In this document: positions 17,333-26,272 of the stretch, one piece after another
Layout of the letters: every line of letters starts with the position of its first letter
How positions within the stretch are numbered: the first letter of the stretch is position 1
DNA from: Dermatophilaceae bacterium
GTDB taxonomy: Bacteria > Actinomycetota > Actinomycetes > Actinomycetales > Dermatophilaceae
Direction of reading: 5' to 3'
Length of the DNA stretch: 45,655 nt
Assembly: GCA_014377705.1 (NCBI GenBank)
Contig: JACMPC010000103.1
Span: 1-45,655, forward strand
Notes under the pieces: generated by a model
Database searches by the model: none
What the model was told of the DNA's origin: nothing
What the model saw: only the letters and a program-made list of their open reading frames with translations
Made by a program: the position numbers and the translations under genes

Positions 17333-18841
17333 TCAGGATCGGGTATCGCGGCGGACCAGCAGGGTGGCAACGACCCCGGGTATCGCCTGTGCCACCTCCG
17401 ACGCGCGAACGGGGCCCCCGGGGTTGGCAGCATCAGCGGCGAGCCCGTGAACGAGTGCGGCAAGGCTGCCCGCGTCGAGCGGTGTCAGCCCGGACGCCAG
17501 CAACGTGCCTGCCAGGCCGGCAAGCACGTCTCCCGAGCCGGCAGTGGCCAGCCAGGCGGGCGCATCGGCCTGCGAGCGCACCGCAAGGCCAGCCGAGTCC
17601 GCGGAGTCCGGGGAGACGACAAGCGTCGTGGCTCCCTTCAGCATGACCGTGCTGTTCGTCAGGTCGGCCAGGCGCCTCGCATGGGCCAGCGGCGCGCCGG
17701 CCACGGTCGAGCGACCCACTGCGACCTGGCTGGCCTCGAGCCGGCTCAGCATGGTGGCCAGCTCGCCGGCGTGAGGTGTCAGCAGGGTCGGCGTGGATCG
17801 CGGCTCGACGACCAGGTCGAGGGCGCCGGCGTCCACGACACAGGGCAGGCCGGAGTCCAGGGCTGACTGCGCCGCAGATCGTTGTGCCCGGCCGTCAGCA
17901 GACTCGTCCGCGGCGTCGACCCCGGGTCCGATGAGCCAGGCCTGCACCTGACCCTGGCCGATGACCGCCTCGGGAACCTGCGAGCGCACCAGCAGGGTCG
18001 GCGTCGGCGGGCCGACGTAGCGCACCATCCCCGCGCCCGAGCACACCGCCGAAGTGACGGCCAGGAGCGCGGCCCCGGTGTACTTCTCCCCACCAGCGAC
18101 GATGCCGAGCACGCCGCGGGAGTACTTGTCGTCAGCCGGGCCGGGACGGGGCCAGAGCCACGCGACGTCGCCGGCGGTGACCCGCTCGACCGCAGCCGCT
18201 CCGCCGATCCTCACCCCGATGTCCACGACCGTGAGCCGCCCCACCGCAGGCTCGCTGGCCGGCAGCAGGTGCACCGGCTTGGCCGCGATGAAGGTCACCG
18301 TCTCGTCGGCGAAGACGCAGGACTGGGTGGGCACCTCACCGTCAGGATCTGTCCCGCTCGGCAGGTCCACCGCCAGCACGTATGCCGAGTCACTCACCTC
18401 CGCGAGCAGGGCCTCGATCCGCGGCGAAAGGCCTGGATGTCCGCCGATGCCGACAATCCCGTCGATGACCAGATCGGCCTCTCGCAGCGTCGAGGAGACC
18501 GCCGAAGCCGAGTCTGCTTGACCCTCAACGGCATCGAGCACCAACGCGCCCGCCTCGCGAGCGGCCCGCAGCCCCCCTTCGTGCACCGAGCCAGCCACGG
18601 TCAGGACCACGGCAGTGGCGCCGTCGCGGGCGAGAGAGGCAAGCGCATACAACGCATCCCCACCGTTGTTGCCTGCCCCGACCATCGCAACGACACGCCG
18701 TCCGCCCGGGCCGCCGAGCCTGGCGGACGCGACGGCGGCCAGACCGGAGGCCGCCCGGGACATCAGCTCGCCCTCGTCGAGCTCGGCCAGGGCGGCGGCC
18801 TCGGCCTTGCGGACGGCGGGCACGGCATACGCGCGGATCAT
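17333..18841 (-). CDS. nnr: bifunctional NAD(P)H-hydrate epimerase / ADP-dependent (S)-NAD(P)H-hydrate dehydratase
   Basis: Repairs hydrated NAD(P)H. The 502-residue product is the usual fusion. The N-terminal YjeF-type epimerase domain (about 1-215) has MVGAGNNGGDALYAL, LVIDGIVGIGGHPGL and LAVDLPSGTDPDGE. The C-terminal kinase-fold dehydratase domain (about 225-500) has LLTPHAGELATML, MLKGATTLVVSP and the ADP-site motif TAGSGDVLAGLAGTLLASG. It starts 7 bp after acpS and is followed closely by alr. This neighbourhood (glmS-acpS-nnr-alr) is conserved in actinobacteria. Confidence 0.96.
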   Translation of the reverse strand: MIRAYAVPAVRKAEAAALAELDEGELMSRAASGLAAVASARLGGPGGRRVVAMVGAGNNGGDALYALASLARDGATAVVLTVAGSVHEGGLRAAREAGALVLDAVEGQADSASAVSSTLREADLVIDGIVGIGGHPGLSPRIEALLAEVSDSAYVLAVDLPSGTDPDGEVPTQSCVFADETVTFIAAKPVHLLPASEPAVGRLTVVDIGVRIGGAAAVERVTAGDVAWLWPRPGPADDKYSRGVLGIVAGGEKYTGAALLAVTSAVCSGAGMVRYVGPPTPTLLVRSQVPEAVIGQGQVQAWLIGPGVDAADESADGRAQRSAAQSALDSGLPCVVDAGALDLVVEPRSTPTLLTPHAGELATMLSRLEASQVAVGRSTVAGAPLAHARRLADLTNSTVMLKGATTLVVSPDSADSAGLAVRSQADAPAWLATAGSGDVLAGLAGTLLASGLTPLDAGSLAALVHGLAADAANPGGPVRASEVAQAIPGVVATLLVRRDTRS

Positions 18842-18848
18842 TGCGGCC

Positions 18849-19199
18849 TCAGCTCTCGGCGATCACCACTGCCGAGGCGATCCCGGCATCGTGGGACAGC
18901 GAGACGTGCAGCCCCACTACCCCGAGCGCGTCTGCACGCGCCTGGACTGTTCCCCACATCTTCAGGTGCGGGCTGCCGTCCTCGTCACGCAACACGCTGG
19001 CGTCGACCCAGCGCAGGCCAACCGGTGCGCCCAGTGCCTTGGCGAGCGCCTCCTTGGCGGCAAATGTGGCAGCCAGGGAGTTGAGCCCCATCGAACGCTC
19101 GGACTCGATGAACAGCCGCTGGAGCAGGCGAGGGGTCCGTTCCAGCGTCTGGCCGAAACGCGCCACATCGACGACGTCGATGCCGACCCCGATGATCAT
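18849..19199 (-). CDS. acpS: holo-[acyl-carrier-protein] synthase
   Basis: Moves the 4'-phosphopantetheine arm from CoA to acyl carrier protein. The 116-residue product has both AcpS signatures: [12 protein letters not shown] at the start, with the magnesium-binding Asp, and [12 protein letters not shown] in the middle, with the catalytic Glu and Lys. It ends with [16 protein letters not shown]. It lies between glmS and nnr in the leftward run; coaA, for CoA supply, is on the other side of glmS. Confidence 0.97.
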   Translation of the reverse strand: MIIGVGIDVVDVARFGQTLERTPRLLQRLFIESERSMGLNSLAATFAAKEALAKALGAPVGLRWVDASVLRDEDGSPHLKMWGTVQARADALGVVGLHVSLSHDAGIASAVVIAES

Positions 19200-19212
19200 C
19201 CGGACGACTCGG

Positions 19213-21072
19213 TCATTCGACCGTCACGGACTTGGCCAGGTTGCGCGGCTGGTCGACGTCCAGGCCCTTGGCCGAAGCCAGCTCGCAGGCGAACACCTGC
19301 AGGGGGACCACCGTCAGCAGGGGCGCCAGTAGGGTCGGGGTCACCGGGACCCGGATGATCTCGTCGGCAAACGGCACCACGTCCTCGTCGCCCTCTTCGG
19401 CGATCACGATGGTCCGCGCTCCGCGGGCGCGGATCTCCTGGATGCTGGAGACGACCTTGTCGTGCAGTCCGTGCTCGCTGTGCGGCGAGGGCACGATGAC
19501 GAAGACCGGCTGCCCGGCCTCGATCAGGGCGATGGGTCCGTGCTTGAGCTCCCCCGCCGCGAAGCCCTCCGCGTGGATGTAGGCGAGCTCCTTGAGCTTG
19601 AGCGCCCCTTCGAGGGCCACCGGGTAGCCCACGTGGCGCCCCAGGAACAGGACCGAGCGGGTGTCGACCATGAACCGGGCGATCTCGCGCACCCGGTCCA
19701 GCCCGTCCAGCACCGTCTGGATCTTGGCCGGCGTCTCGCCGAGATCCCTCATCACGGCCTGAGCCTCGTCGGCGTAGGTGCCACCGCGCAGCTGGGCGAG
19801 GTAGAGGCCGAGGATGTAGCAGGCGGTGATCTGGGCCAGGAAGGCCTTGGTCGAGGCGACCGCGATCTCCGGGCCTGCATGGGTGTAGAGCGCCGCGTCC
19901 GACTCACGCGGGATCGTCGACCCATGGGTGTTGCAGATCGCGATGACGCGGGCGCCGAGCACCCGCGCGTGCTTGACGGCCATCAACGTGTCCATGGTCT
20001 CGCCGGACTGTGAGATCGCGACGACGAGCGTACGGGCGTTGACCACCGGGTCGCGGTAGCGGAACTCGTGGGCCAGCTCGACCTCGCACGGGATGCGGGT
20101 CCAGTGCTCGATGGCGTACTTGGCGACCATGCCGGCATACGCGGCGGTGCCACAGGCGATGATCACGATCTTGTCGACAGCCCGCAGCTCGGCCTCATCG
20201 ATGCGCAGCTCGTCCAGCACCAGCGCGCCGGCCTCGTTCGTGCGACCCAGGAGAGTGTCGGCCACGGCGTGCGGCTGGTCGTTGATCTCCTTGGCCATGA
20301 AGTTCGGGAAGCCGCCCTTCTGCGCGGCCGCCGCATCCCAGTCGACGTGGTAGGCCTTGCCCTGGCCGGGGGTCCCGTCGAAGTTGATGATGGTCGCGCC
20401 GGCTGTGGTGATGGTGACGATCTGGTCCTGGGCGAGCTCGAGCGCCTCACGGGTGTAGCCGATGAAGGCCGCCACGTCTGAGCCCATGTAGGTCTCACCG
20501 TCGCCGATACCTACGACCAGCGGGCTGTTGCGGCGAGCCCCGACGACGACCCCCGGCTGGTCCGCGTGGACCGCCAGCAGGGTGAAGGCCCCTTTGAGCT
20601 CCCCCACGATCTGGCGCATGGCCTCGGTGAGGTCGCCCACTTTGTCGTAGGAGCGGGCCAGGAGCTGGGCGACGACCTCGGTGTCGGTCTCGCTCTGGAA
20701 GTGGATGCCTTCCTCGATCAGAGCGGCCCGCAGTCCGTGAAAGTTCTCGATGATGCCGTTGTGGATCAGCGCAAGCTTGCCGTCTTCGCCACCAAGGTGG
20801 GGGTGTGCGTTCTCGTCGGTGGGGGCGCCGTGGGTGGCCCACCGGGTGTGCCCGATCGCGGTGCCCGACTCGGGCAGCGACTCCTGCGCCAGGGCTGCGA
20901 CGAGGTTGGCGAGCTTGCCGGCCCGCTTGGCGGTCACCACGTGCTCGCCGGCGATCAGGGCCACACCGGCGGAGTCGTAGCCGCGGTACTCCAGCCTGGC
21001 CAACCCCTCCATAACGACCGCCAAGGCCCTGCCATCGACCTTCGGACCCACATATCCCACGATTCCGCACAT
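19213..21072 (-). CDS. glmS: glutamine-fructose-6-phosphate aminotransferase (isomerizing)
   Basis: Makes glucosamine-6-phosphate for peptidoglycan. The 619-residue product starts MCGIVGYVG, where Cys2 becomes the N-terminal catalytic nucleophile. It has GHTRWATHG and HNGIIENF in the amidotransferase domain, then two SIS domains with [14 protein letters not shown] and [11 protein letters not shown], and the conserved end [12 protein letters not shown] chose 21072 because the Cys must be residue 2; in-frame codons further upstream are not usable. It is the first gene of the 11-gene leftward run, and coaA diverges 64 bp away. No glmS ribozyme is visible in that short gap. Confidence 0.98.
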   Translation of the reverse strand: MCGIVGYVGPKVDGRALAVVMEGLARLEYRGYDSAGVALIAGEHVVTAKRAGKLANLVAALAQESLPESGTAIGHTRWATHGAPTDENAHPHLGGEDGKLALIHNGIIENFHGLRAALIEEGIHFQSETDTEVVAQLLARSYDKVGDLTEAMRQIVGELKGAFTLLAVHADQPGVVVGARRNSPLVVGIGDGETYMGSDVAAFIGYTREALELAQDQIVTITTAGATIINFDGTPGQGKAYHVDWDAAAAQKGGFPNFMAKEINDQPHAVADTLLGRTNEAGALVLDELRIDEAELRAVDKIVIIACGTAAYAGMVAKYAIEHWTRIPCEVELAHEFRYRDPVVNARTLVVAISQSGETMDTLMAVKHARVLGARVIAICNTHGSTIPRESDAALYTHAGPEIAVASTKAFLAQITACYILGLYLAQLRGGTYADEAQAVMRDLGETPAKIQTVLDGLDRVREIARFMVDTRSVLFLGRHVGYPVALEGALKLKELAYIHAEGFAAGELKHGPIALIEAGQPVFVIVPSPHSEHGLHDKVVSSIQEIRARGARTIVIAEEGDEDVVPFADEIIRVPVTPTLLAPLLTVVPLQVFACELASAKGLDVDQPRNLAKSVTVE

Positions 21073-21124
21073 GAGGGTCAGCCTAACCGGCGACGCCCGA
21101 TCCACGGGCCAGGCGGTCTTCCGC

Positions 21125-21130
21125 CACAAT
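21125..21130 (+). promoter_or_regulatory. candidate -10 element of a leaderless coaA transcript
   Basis: CACAAT at 21125-21130 ends six bases before the coaA GTG (21137). The spacing suits transcription starting on the start codon, and no ribosome-binding site is present, which fits a leaderless mRNA. No -35 is clear in the 64-bp glmS/coaA gap. Confidence 0.35.
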
Positions 21131-21136
21131 GATCAG

Positions 21137-22093
21137 GTGCGTCCGCCCCATAGCCACTCCCTGCTTTCGCCGTACGTCGAACTTGACCGTGCGGCGTGGG
21201 CCCGCCTGCGCGACCACCACCCGCTGAGCCTGACCCAGGCTGATGTGACCCGGCTGCGAGGCCTCGGCGAACGGATGGACCTCACGGAGGTCGAGCAGGT
21301 CTACCTTCCGCTGTCACGCCTGCTCAACTTCTATGTCGGCGCAACAGAGGGCCTGCACCGGATCACGGCGGACTTCCTGGGAGAGCAGCCCGGGCGCACC
21401 CCGTTCGTCATCGGGGTCGCCGGCTCGGTGGCGGTGGGCAAGTCCACTACCGCCCGGATCCTGCGCGAGCTGCTGGGGCGCTGGCCCGGGACGCCACGGG
21501 TGGAGCTGATGACCACGGATGGCTTTCTGTATTCCAACAAGGAGCTCGAGCGTCGGGGGATTCTGCTGCGCAAGGGCTTCCCCGAGTCGTATGACCGTCG
21601 ACGCCTGCTCCGGTTCGTGGCCGAGGTGAAGGCCGGCAAGGAGGAGGTCACCGCGCCCGTCTACTCCCATCTGACGTACGACATCGTTCCCCACGAGCAG
21701 ATCGTGGTGCGTCGCCCGGATGTTCTCATCGTCGAGGGCCTCAACGTCCTGCAGGCACCCCGGGTGCTGGCCGACGGGCGTACCGGGCTTGCGGTCAGTG
21801 ACTTCTTCGACTTCTCCGTGTACGTGGATGCCCGCAAGGAGTACATCAAGACCTGGTATGTCGAGCGGTTCCTTCGCCTGCGCGAGACCGCCTTCACGGA
21901 TCCGACCTCCTACTTCCACCGCTACGCCGGGCTGTCCGATGACCAGTCCCGGGAGATCGCCGAGGGCATCTGGGGCACGATCAACGAGCGGAACCTGATC
22001 GACAACGTGCTGACCACCCGCGGCCGGGCCACCCTGGTGCTGTCCAAGGGTGAGGACCACAGCGTCCGCCGGATCCGGCTGCGTAAGCTCTGA
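21137..22093 (+). CDS. coaA: type I pantothenate kinase
   Basis: First and usually rate-setting step of CoA synthesis, ATP-dependent phosphorylation of pantothenate. The 318-residue product (M. tuberculosis CoaA is about 312) has the P-loop [15 protein letters not shown], the [10 protein letters not shown] motif, [16 protein letters not shown] and IVEGLNVLQ. The C-terminus ends with the [17 protein letters not shown] region. The GTG at 21137 is preferred; the 22 in-frame residues before it are not conserved and overlap glmS upstream sequence. It is transcribed away from glmS and followed 50 bp later by fumC. Confidence 0.95.
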   Translation: MRPPHSHSLLSPYVELDRAAWARLRDHHPLSLTQADVTRLRGLGERMDLTEVEQVYLPLSRLLNFYVGATEGLHRITADFLGEQPGRTPFVIGVAGSVAVGKSTTARILRELLGRWPGTPRVELMTTDGFLYSNKELERRGILLRKGFPESYDRRRLLRFVAEVKAGKEEVTAPVYSHLTYDIVPHEQIVVRRPDVLIVEGLNVLQAPRVLADGRTGLAVSDFFDFSVYVDARKEYIKTWYVERFLRLRETAFTDPTSYFHRYAGLSDDQSREIAEGIWGTINERNLIDNVLTTRGRATLVLSKGEDHSVRRIRLRKL

Positions 22094-22143
22094 CCCCGGC
22101 TCGGAGCATGGCGTGAGCCACCGAGCTGGGCCATGATGGCCCG

Positions 22144-23532
22144 ATGAGGACTGAGCATGACTCGATGGGCGAGCTTGAGGTGCCGGCTGACGCGCTGTGG
22201 GGCGCCCAGACCGCCCGGGCGGTGCAGAACTTCCCGATCTCCGGGCTGACCATGCCCCTGCCGATCCTGCATGCCCTAGCCCAGATCAAGTCCGCGGCCG
22301 CCCACGCCAATGCGGAGCTGTCCCTGCTGGACCCCGCCATCGCCCACGCCATCGAGCTGGCAGCCGACGACGTGGCCCGGGGGATGCACGACAGCCAGTT
22401 CCCGGTCGACGTCTTCCAGACCGGCTCCGGGACGTCCACCAACATGAACATGAACGAGGTGGTGGCACGCCTCGCCCACCTGGCCACCGGCCTGGAGGTC
22501 CACCCGAACGACCACGTCAACGCCGGACAGTCCAGCAACGACACCTTCCCCAGCGCCATCCGGGTGGCCGCGGTGCTCGCCGCGCGAGACCTGCTGGAGC
22601 CGGCCCTGCAACAGCTGTCGACTGCCCTGCACGGTCGGCAGAGCGCCTTCGCCGACGTGGTCAAGGCCGGCAGGACGCACCTGATGGACGCCGTGCCGGT
22701 CACCCTCGGCCAGGAGTTCGGCGGCTACCGGCGCCAGATCGAGCTGGCCCGCGAAAGGCTGCTGGCGGCCGTTGACGGCGCCGCCGAGCTGCCGCTGGGC
22801 GGGACCGCTGTCGGCACCGGCCTGAACGCCGAACCCGGGTTTGCCGCGGCAGTGATCTCGCGGCTGAACCGGACCACCGACGGCGACTTCCGGGAGGCCT
22901 GGGACCATTTCGAGGCCCAGTCCACCCAGGACGCGTTGGTTGCCCTGAGCGGCGCCGCCAAGGTCCTCGCGGTCAGTTTGACCAAGATCTGCAACGACCT
23001 GCGCTGGATGGGCTCGGGTCCGCGAGCCGGGCTGGGCGAGATCCACCTGCCTGCGCTGCAGCCCGGGTCGAGCATCATGCCCGGCAAGGTCAACCCGGTG
23101 GTCCCGGAGGCAGTCCTCATGGTCTGCGCCCAGGTCATCGGCAATGACGCGACCATCACCACGGCAGGTGCTGCCGGCAACTTCGAGCTCAACGTCATGC
23201 TGCCGGTGATCGGACGCAACCTGCTGGAGTCACTGACCTTCCTCGCCTCGGCCTGCCGGCTCCTTGCCGACCGATGCGTCGACGGCATCACCGCCGACGA
23301 GCAGCGGTGCCTCGACCTGGCCCAGAGCTCACCGGCGATCGTGACCCCGCTCAACCGCTACCTGGGCTACGAGGCGGCCGCCGCGGTCGTCAAGCAGTCC
23401 GTCCGTGAGAGTCGATCCATCCGTGACATCGTCCTTGCCCGCGGCCACGTTGAAGCGGGCGACCTGACCCAGGCCCAGCTCGACGAGGCCCTGGACGTTC
23501 TCTCGATGACCCGCACCTCTTCGGCCCCCTGA
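22144..23532 (+). CDS. fumC: class II fumarate hydratase
   Basis: TCA-cycle fumarase, interconverting fumarate and malate without an iron-sulfur cluster. The 462-residue product begins with [22 protein letters not shown] and carries [14 protein letters not shown], the [15 protein letters not shown] region, [16 protein letters not shown] with the catalytic-site His, and the superfamily signature [15 protein letters not shown]. The ATG at 22144 has no strong ribosome-binding site. The next gene on the same strand is a C4-dicarboxylate transporter 211 bp away, so the two may serve fumarate/malate exchange together. Confidence 0.96.
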   Translation: MRTEHDSMGELEVPADALWGAQTARAVQNFPISGLTMPLPILHALAQIKSAAAHANAELSLLDPAIAHAIELAADDVARGMHDSQFPVDVFQTGSGTSTNMNMNEVVARLAHLATGLEVHPNDHVNAGQSSNDTFPSAIRVAAVLAARDLLEPALQQLSTALHGRQSAFADVVKAGRTHLMDAVPVTLGQEFGGYRRQIELARERLLAAVDGAAELPLGGTAVGTGLNAEPGFAAAVISRLNRTTDGDFREAWDHFEAQSTQDALVALSGAAKVLAVSLTKICNDLRWMGSGPRAGLGEIHLPALQPGSSIMPGKVNPVVPEAVLMVCAQVIGNDATITTAGAAGNFELNVMLPVIGRNLLESLTFLASACRLLADRCVDGITADEQRCLDLAQSSPAIVTPLNRYLGYEAAAAVVKQSVRESRSIRDIVLARGHVEAGDLTQAQLDEALDVLSMTRTSSAP

Positions 23533-23564
23533 GCCAGGTCGACATTCACGCTGCGGCCCTGCTC

Positions 23565-23581
23565 GATCACCAGTGGTGATC
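23565..23581. promoter_or_regulatory. 17-bp perfect palindrome downstream of fumC
   Basis: GATCACCA and TGGTGATC flank a single G, 33 bp after the fumC stop and about 160 bp before the transporter start. There is no T tract, so it reads better as an operator (GntR- or TetR-like symmetry) than as an intrinsic terminator. No cognate regulator is adjacent. Confidence 0.45.
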
Positions 23582-23653
23582 CACCTCATAGGGGATGCGG
23601 GGACGTAGGTCCTGACGGGGTCAGCACAGATTCAGCGAGGATGGGACGCAGAA

Positions 23654-23665
23654 TGAACCGGTTCA
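23654..23665. promoter_or_regulatory. LacI-type operator-like palindrome upstream of the C4-dicarboxylate transporter
   Basis: TGAACCGGTTCA is a perfect 12-bp palindrome with the central CG typical of LacI/GalR-family operators. It lies 79 bp upstream of the transporter ATG. A LacI-family gene exists in the window (35114-36142), but nothing ties it to this site. Confidence 0.45.
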
Positions 23666-23743
23666 CCAGAACCCGGGTCCACCCGGCCCAGCCTGTCTGC
23701 CGCAGCCCTCGGCATTCGGCGAGCTCTCACGAGAAATGAACCC

Positions 23744-25213
23744 ATGATCCTCACGCTGCAGATCGTCGTCATCCTGGCCTGTTTGTTGCTGGGCACCCAC
23801 TACGGCGGCATCGGGCTGGGCCTGATCTCGGGGGTGGGCCTGGTCATCTTCGTCTTCGTCTTCGGGCTGACTCCCGGCGAGCCGCCGGTCAGCGTGATGC
23901 TGACGATTCTGGCAGTGATCGGGTGCGCGTCCGTGCTGCAGAGCGCCGGCGGCCTCGACGTGATGATGCAGTTCGCCGAGAAGATCCTGCGCAGGCATCC
24001 GAAGTACATCACCATCCTGGCGCCGCTGACCACCTGGACGCTCACCCTGATGTGCGGCACCGGCCACGTCGTCTACACGATGTTCCCGATCATCGACGAC
24101 ATCGCGATCAAGAACAACATCCGCCCGGAGCGACCGATGGCTGCCGCCTCAGTTGCCTCGCAGATGGGCATCACCGCCTCGCCTGTCTCAGTGGCGACCG
24201 TCTCGCTGGTCACCATCCTCGGTGCCAAAGCCGGAGTCGGCGATGCCTACTCCATCCCGCAGATCCTGATGATCTCCATCCCCGCCTCGCTGTCCGGTGT
24301 GCTGCTTACGGCGCTGTGGAGCATGCGCCGTGGCAAGGACCTTGACGACGACCCGGACTTCCAGGCCAGGATCGCCGACCCCGAGCAGTATGCCTACATC
24401 TATGGAGAGCCTGCAGCGGTCAGCGCAGACAGCGCGCTGAAGACCCCGCAGCTCATCGGCGCAGGAGTCGGAGCCGGTGGCTCTGGTATGGGCGACCATC
24501 CCGGAGCCGGCACAGCTGCCGGCGGCAACGACGGCTCGACGCTGATGGACCGGACATTCTCCCGGGAGGCCTTCCGCTCCATGTGGATCTTCTTCGCCGG
24601 TATCGCGACGGTCGTGGCGCTGGGGGCCTTCTCGGGCCTGCGCCCGAGCTTCACGGTCGACGGCGAGACCGAGAAGCTGTCGATGAACCTCGTCATCCAG
24701 ATGGCGATGCTCGTCGCGGGCGCCTTCATCCTGCTGACCTGCAAGGTGAAAGCGAACGAGATCAACAACGGATCCGTGTTCAAAGCCGGGATGACGGCCA
24801 TCTTTGCGGTCTTCGGCGTTGCCTGGATGGCGGACACCTTCTTCTCCGCGCACATCGACGCCTTGCAGGACTCCCTCGGGAGCGTGGTTCAAGGCGCACC
24901 GTGGACCTATGCCATCGTGCTCTTCGTCGTCTCGAAGCTGGTCAACAGCCAGGCGGCAGCCCTCGTGGCCATCGCACCGATCGGACTGGCACTCGGCGTG
25001 GAGCCGGCGCTGATCATCGGCTTCTTCGGAGCGTCCTACGGCTACTTCATCCTGCCGACGTATCCCTCGGACCTGGCCTGCATCGGGTTCGACCGGTCCG
25101 GGACCACCCGGATCGGCAAGTTCGTGATCAACCACTCCTTCATCATCCCGGGGCTGATCTCGGTGTTCACGTCCTGCGTGGTGGGCTTCGCACTGGTGAC
25201 CCTCTTCCTGTAG
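23744..25213 (+). CDS. anaerobic C4-dicarboxylate transporter (Dcu family)
   Basis: A polytopic membrane protein of the DcuA/DcuB family, which exchanges or takes up fumarate, malate, aspartate and succinate. The 489-residue product has about ten hydrophobic segments and the family stretches TLMCGTGHVVYTMFPIIDDIA, RPMAAASVASQMGITASPVS and FGASYGYFILPTYPSDLA. A Gly/Ala-rich insert at residues 239-262 sits in the central cytoplasmic loop and looks like a flexible linker. The ATG at 23744 has only a weak upstream GAGAAA. Placement after fumC supports a dicarboxylate substrate. Whether it acts as importer, exporter or exchanger cannot be told. Confidence 0.9.
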   Translation: MILTLQIVVILACLLLGTHYGGIGLGLISGVGLVIFVFVFGLTPGEPPVSVMLTILAVIGCASVLQSAGGLDVMMQFAEKILRRHPKYITILAPLTTWTLTLMCGTGHVVYTMFPIIDDIAIKNNIRPERPMAAASVASQMGITASPVSVATVSLVTILGAKAGVGDAYSIPQILMISIPASLSGVLLTALWSMRRGKDLDDDPDFQARIADPEQYAYIYGEPAAVSADSALKTPQLIGAGVGAGGSGMGDHPGAGTAAGGNDGSTLMDRTFSREAFRSMWIFFAGIATVVALGAFSGLRPSFTVDGETEKLSMNLVIQMAMLVAGAFILLTCKVKANEINNGSVFKAGMTAIFAVFGVAWMADTFFSAHIDALQDSLGSVVQGAPWTYAIVLFVVSKLVNSQAAALVAIAPIGLALGVEPALIIGFFGASYGYFILPTYPSDLACIGFDRSGTTRIGKFVINHSFIIPGLISVFTSCVVGFALVTLFL

Positions 25214-25242
25214 GTCACCCGCGTGTGCGGCCGCTCTCGAAT

Positions 25243-25288
25243 GACGAACGGCCCGTGCGAACCATGAGGTTCACGCGGGCCGTTCGTC
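25243..25288. terminator. bidirectional terminator between the Dcu transporter and the lysozyme-like gene
   Basis: A perfect 13-bp stem (GACGAACGGCCCG with CGGGCCGTTCGTC) is extended by a further near-match up to GAACC/GGTTC, 30 bp after the transporter stop and 28 bp before the convergent gene's stop. No long U tract follows, as is usual for GC-rich actinobacterial terminators. Its place between convergent 3' ends supports the call. Confidence 0.88.
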
Positions 25289-25315
25289 GTGGATAAGGGC
25301 TGTTGTCGTACAGCC

Positions 25316-26080
25316 TCAGTACCAGTTCACGGCCCGGGACTGGTCCCACGCCGAGCACGGGGTGCCATACCTGCCGGCGATGTAGTTCAGACCCCACTTG
25401 ATCTGGGTGATCGGGTTGGTGGCCCAGTCGCTGCCGACCGAGGCCATCTTGGAGCCGGGCAGGGCCTGCGGTATGCCGTAGGCGTCAGATCCGGCGTTGT
25501 CGGCGTTCCAGCGCCAGCCGCTCTCCTTGGTCCACAGGCTGTCCAGACAGCCGAACTGTGAATCCCCCCAGCCACGGTCAGCGGCCAGCAGGCGGCCGGC
25601 GGCCCGGGGGTTGGACTGTGCCCGGTCGAGCAGACCCTGGCGGGCGAGGTCACGAGCGACCTTCTCGGCGGCCACCGCACGAGCCCGGACCAGCGCAATC
25701 GCTGCCCCTATCTTCGCCTTGGCCTCCACGTCTGCGGCGGCCGCCTGCTGGTGGGTCAGCACCGAGGCGCGCTGCACGCCGGAGCGACGGGCCGCTGCCA
25801 GGGCGGCGTTCGTGTCGTTGCTGTTGTCGGAGAGCTCGGTGGCCTGAGCCGCAGCCATCGGGCTCGGGGTGAACGACGCGGTGGTGGTCGGTGGGGCCTG
25901 CGACGCACCCGCGGCACAGACGCCGGCAACAACGAGGATCGCGGCGGCGGAGATCAGCGGACGCCGGGCCTGGTGGGAGGGCCCGGCGCTTGCTGTCCCG
26001 GCGCTTGCTGTCCCGGCCTTCGGAACGACCCGGGCCGGGTGTTCTCCCCCGGCATGTCGCCCCTTGTAAGCCGTGGACAT
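25316..26080 (-). CDS. secreted transglycosylase/lysozyme-like cell-wall protein
   Basis: A probable peptidoglycan-acting exported protein. The 254-residue product has a basic N-terminus with a 15-bp tandem duplication in its codons (AGTAS repeated), a hydrophobic segment at about 42-60 that serves as signal peptide or anchor, an Ala-rich helical or coiled region (about 75-150), and a C-terminal lysozyme-like domain. That domain has the candidate catalytic Glu186 in LWTKESGWRWNADN, then AYGIPQALPGSKM and the end TPCSAWDQSRAVNWY. The ATG at 26080 follows a GGAGG; a longer frame from 26248 crosses the leader hairpin and is not supported. Exact activity is inferred from fold similarity. Confidence 0.85.
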   Translation of the reverse strand: MSTAYKGRHAGGEHPARVVPKAGTASAGTASAGPSHQARRPLISAAAILVVAGVCAAGASQAPPTTTASFTPSPMAAAQATELSDNSNDTNAALAAARRSGVQRASVLTHQQAAAADVEAKAKIGAAIALVRARAVAAEKVARDLARQGLLDRAQSNPRAAGRLLAADRGWGDSQFGCLDSLWTKESGWRWNADNAGSDAYGIPQALPGSKMASVGSDWATNPITQIKWGLNYIAGRYGTPCSAWDQSRAVNWY

Positions 26081-26100
26081 GCAGCCTCCACAAAAGAGAG

Positions 26101-26119
26101 GAGACCGCCAGACTGGCGG
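26101..26119 (-). promoter_or_regulatory. attenuator-like hairpin in the leader of the lysozyme-like gene
   Basis: GACCGCCAG and CTGGCGGTC flank one base. On the minus strand the stem is followed at once by CTCTCTTTT and then the GGAGG ribosome-binding site. A GC stem plus T-rich tract inside a leader of up to 190 nt resembles a transcription attenuator. I looked for the c-di-AMP (ydaO) riboswitch core that often controls actinobacterial wall hydrolases and did not find it. An alternative is a dimeric-repressor operator. The rest of 26120-26272 shows no clear element. Confidence 0.5.
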
Positions 26120-26272
26120 TCTGTGTGAGTCAGATTTGGTGGTCTGGTTGCGCCATGGGCTACCAGCGTTGCGCCCATACGGTCCCAGAGATGCCCCGGA
26201 ATACCTAATCGCTGCGGCGCGGGCAGACCCTCCAGCCGGATCTGACACACCATCGCCACCCGACCCGGAACC

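Noticed and set aside
21073-21136. glmS ribozyme or riboswitch
   Set aside because: The glmS leader is under 65 bp and shared with coaA; no ribozyme core is possible there.
26081-26272. c-di-AMP (ydaO) riboswitch upstream of the lysozyme-like gene
   Set aside because: The conserved GAATC and CAGCTAACC-type segments are absent by eye; only a terminator-like hairpin remains.
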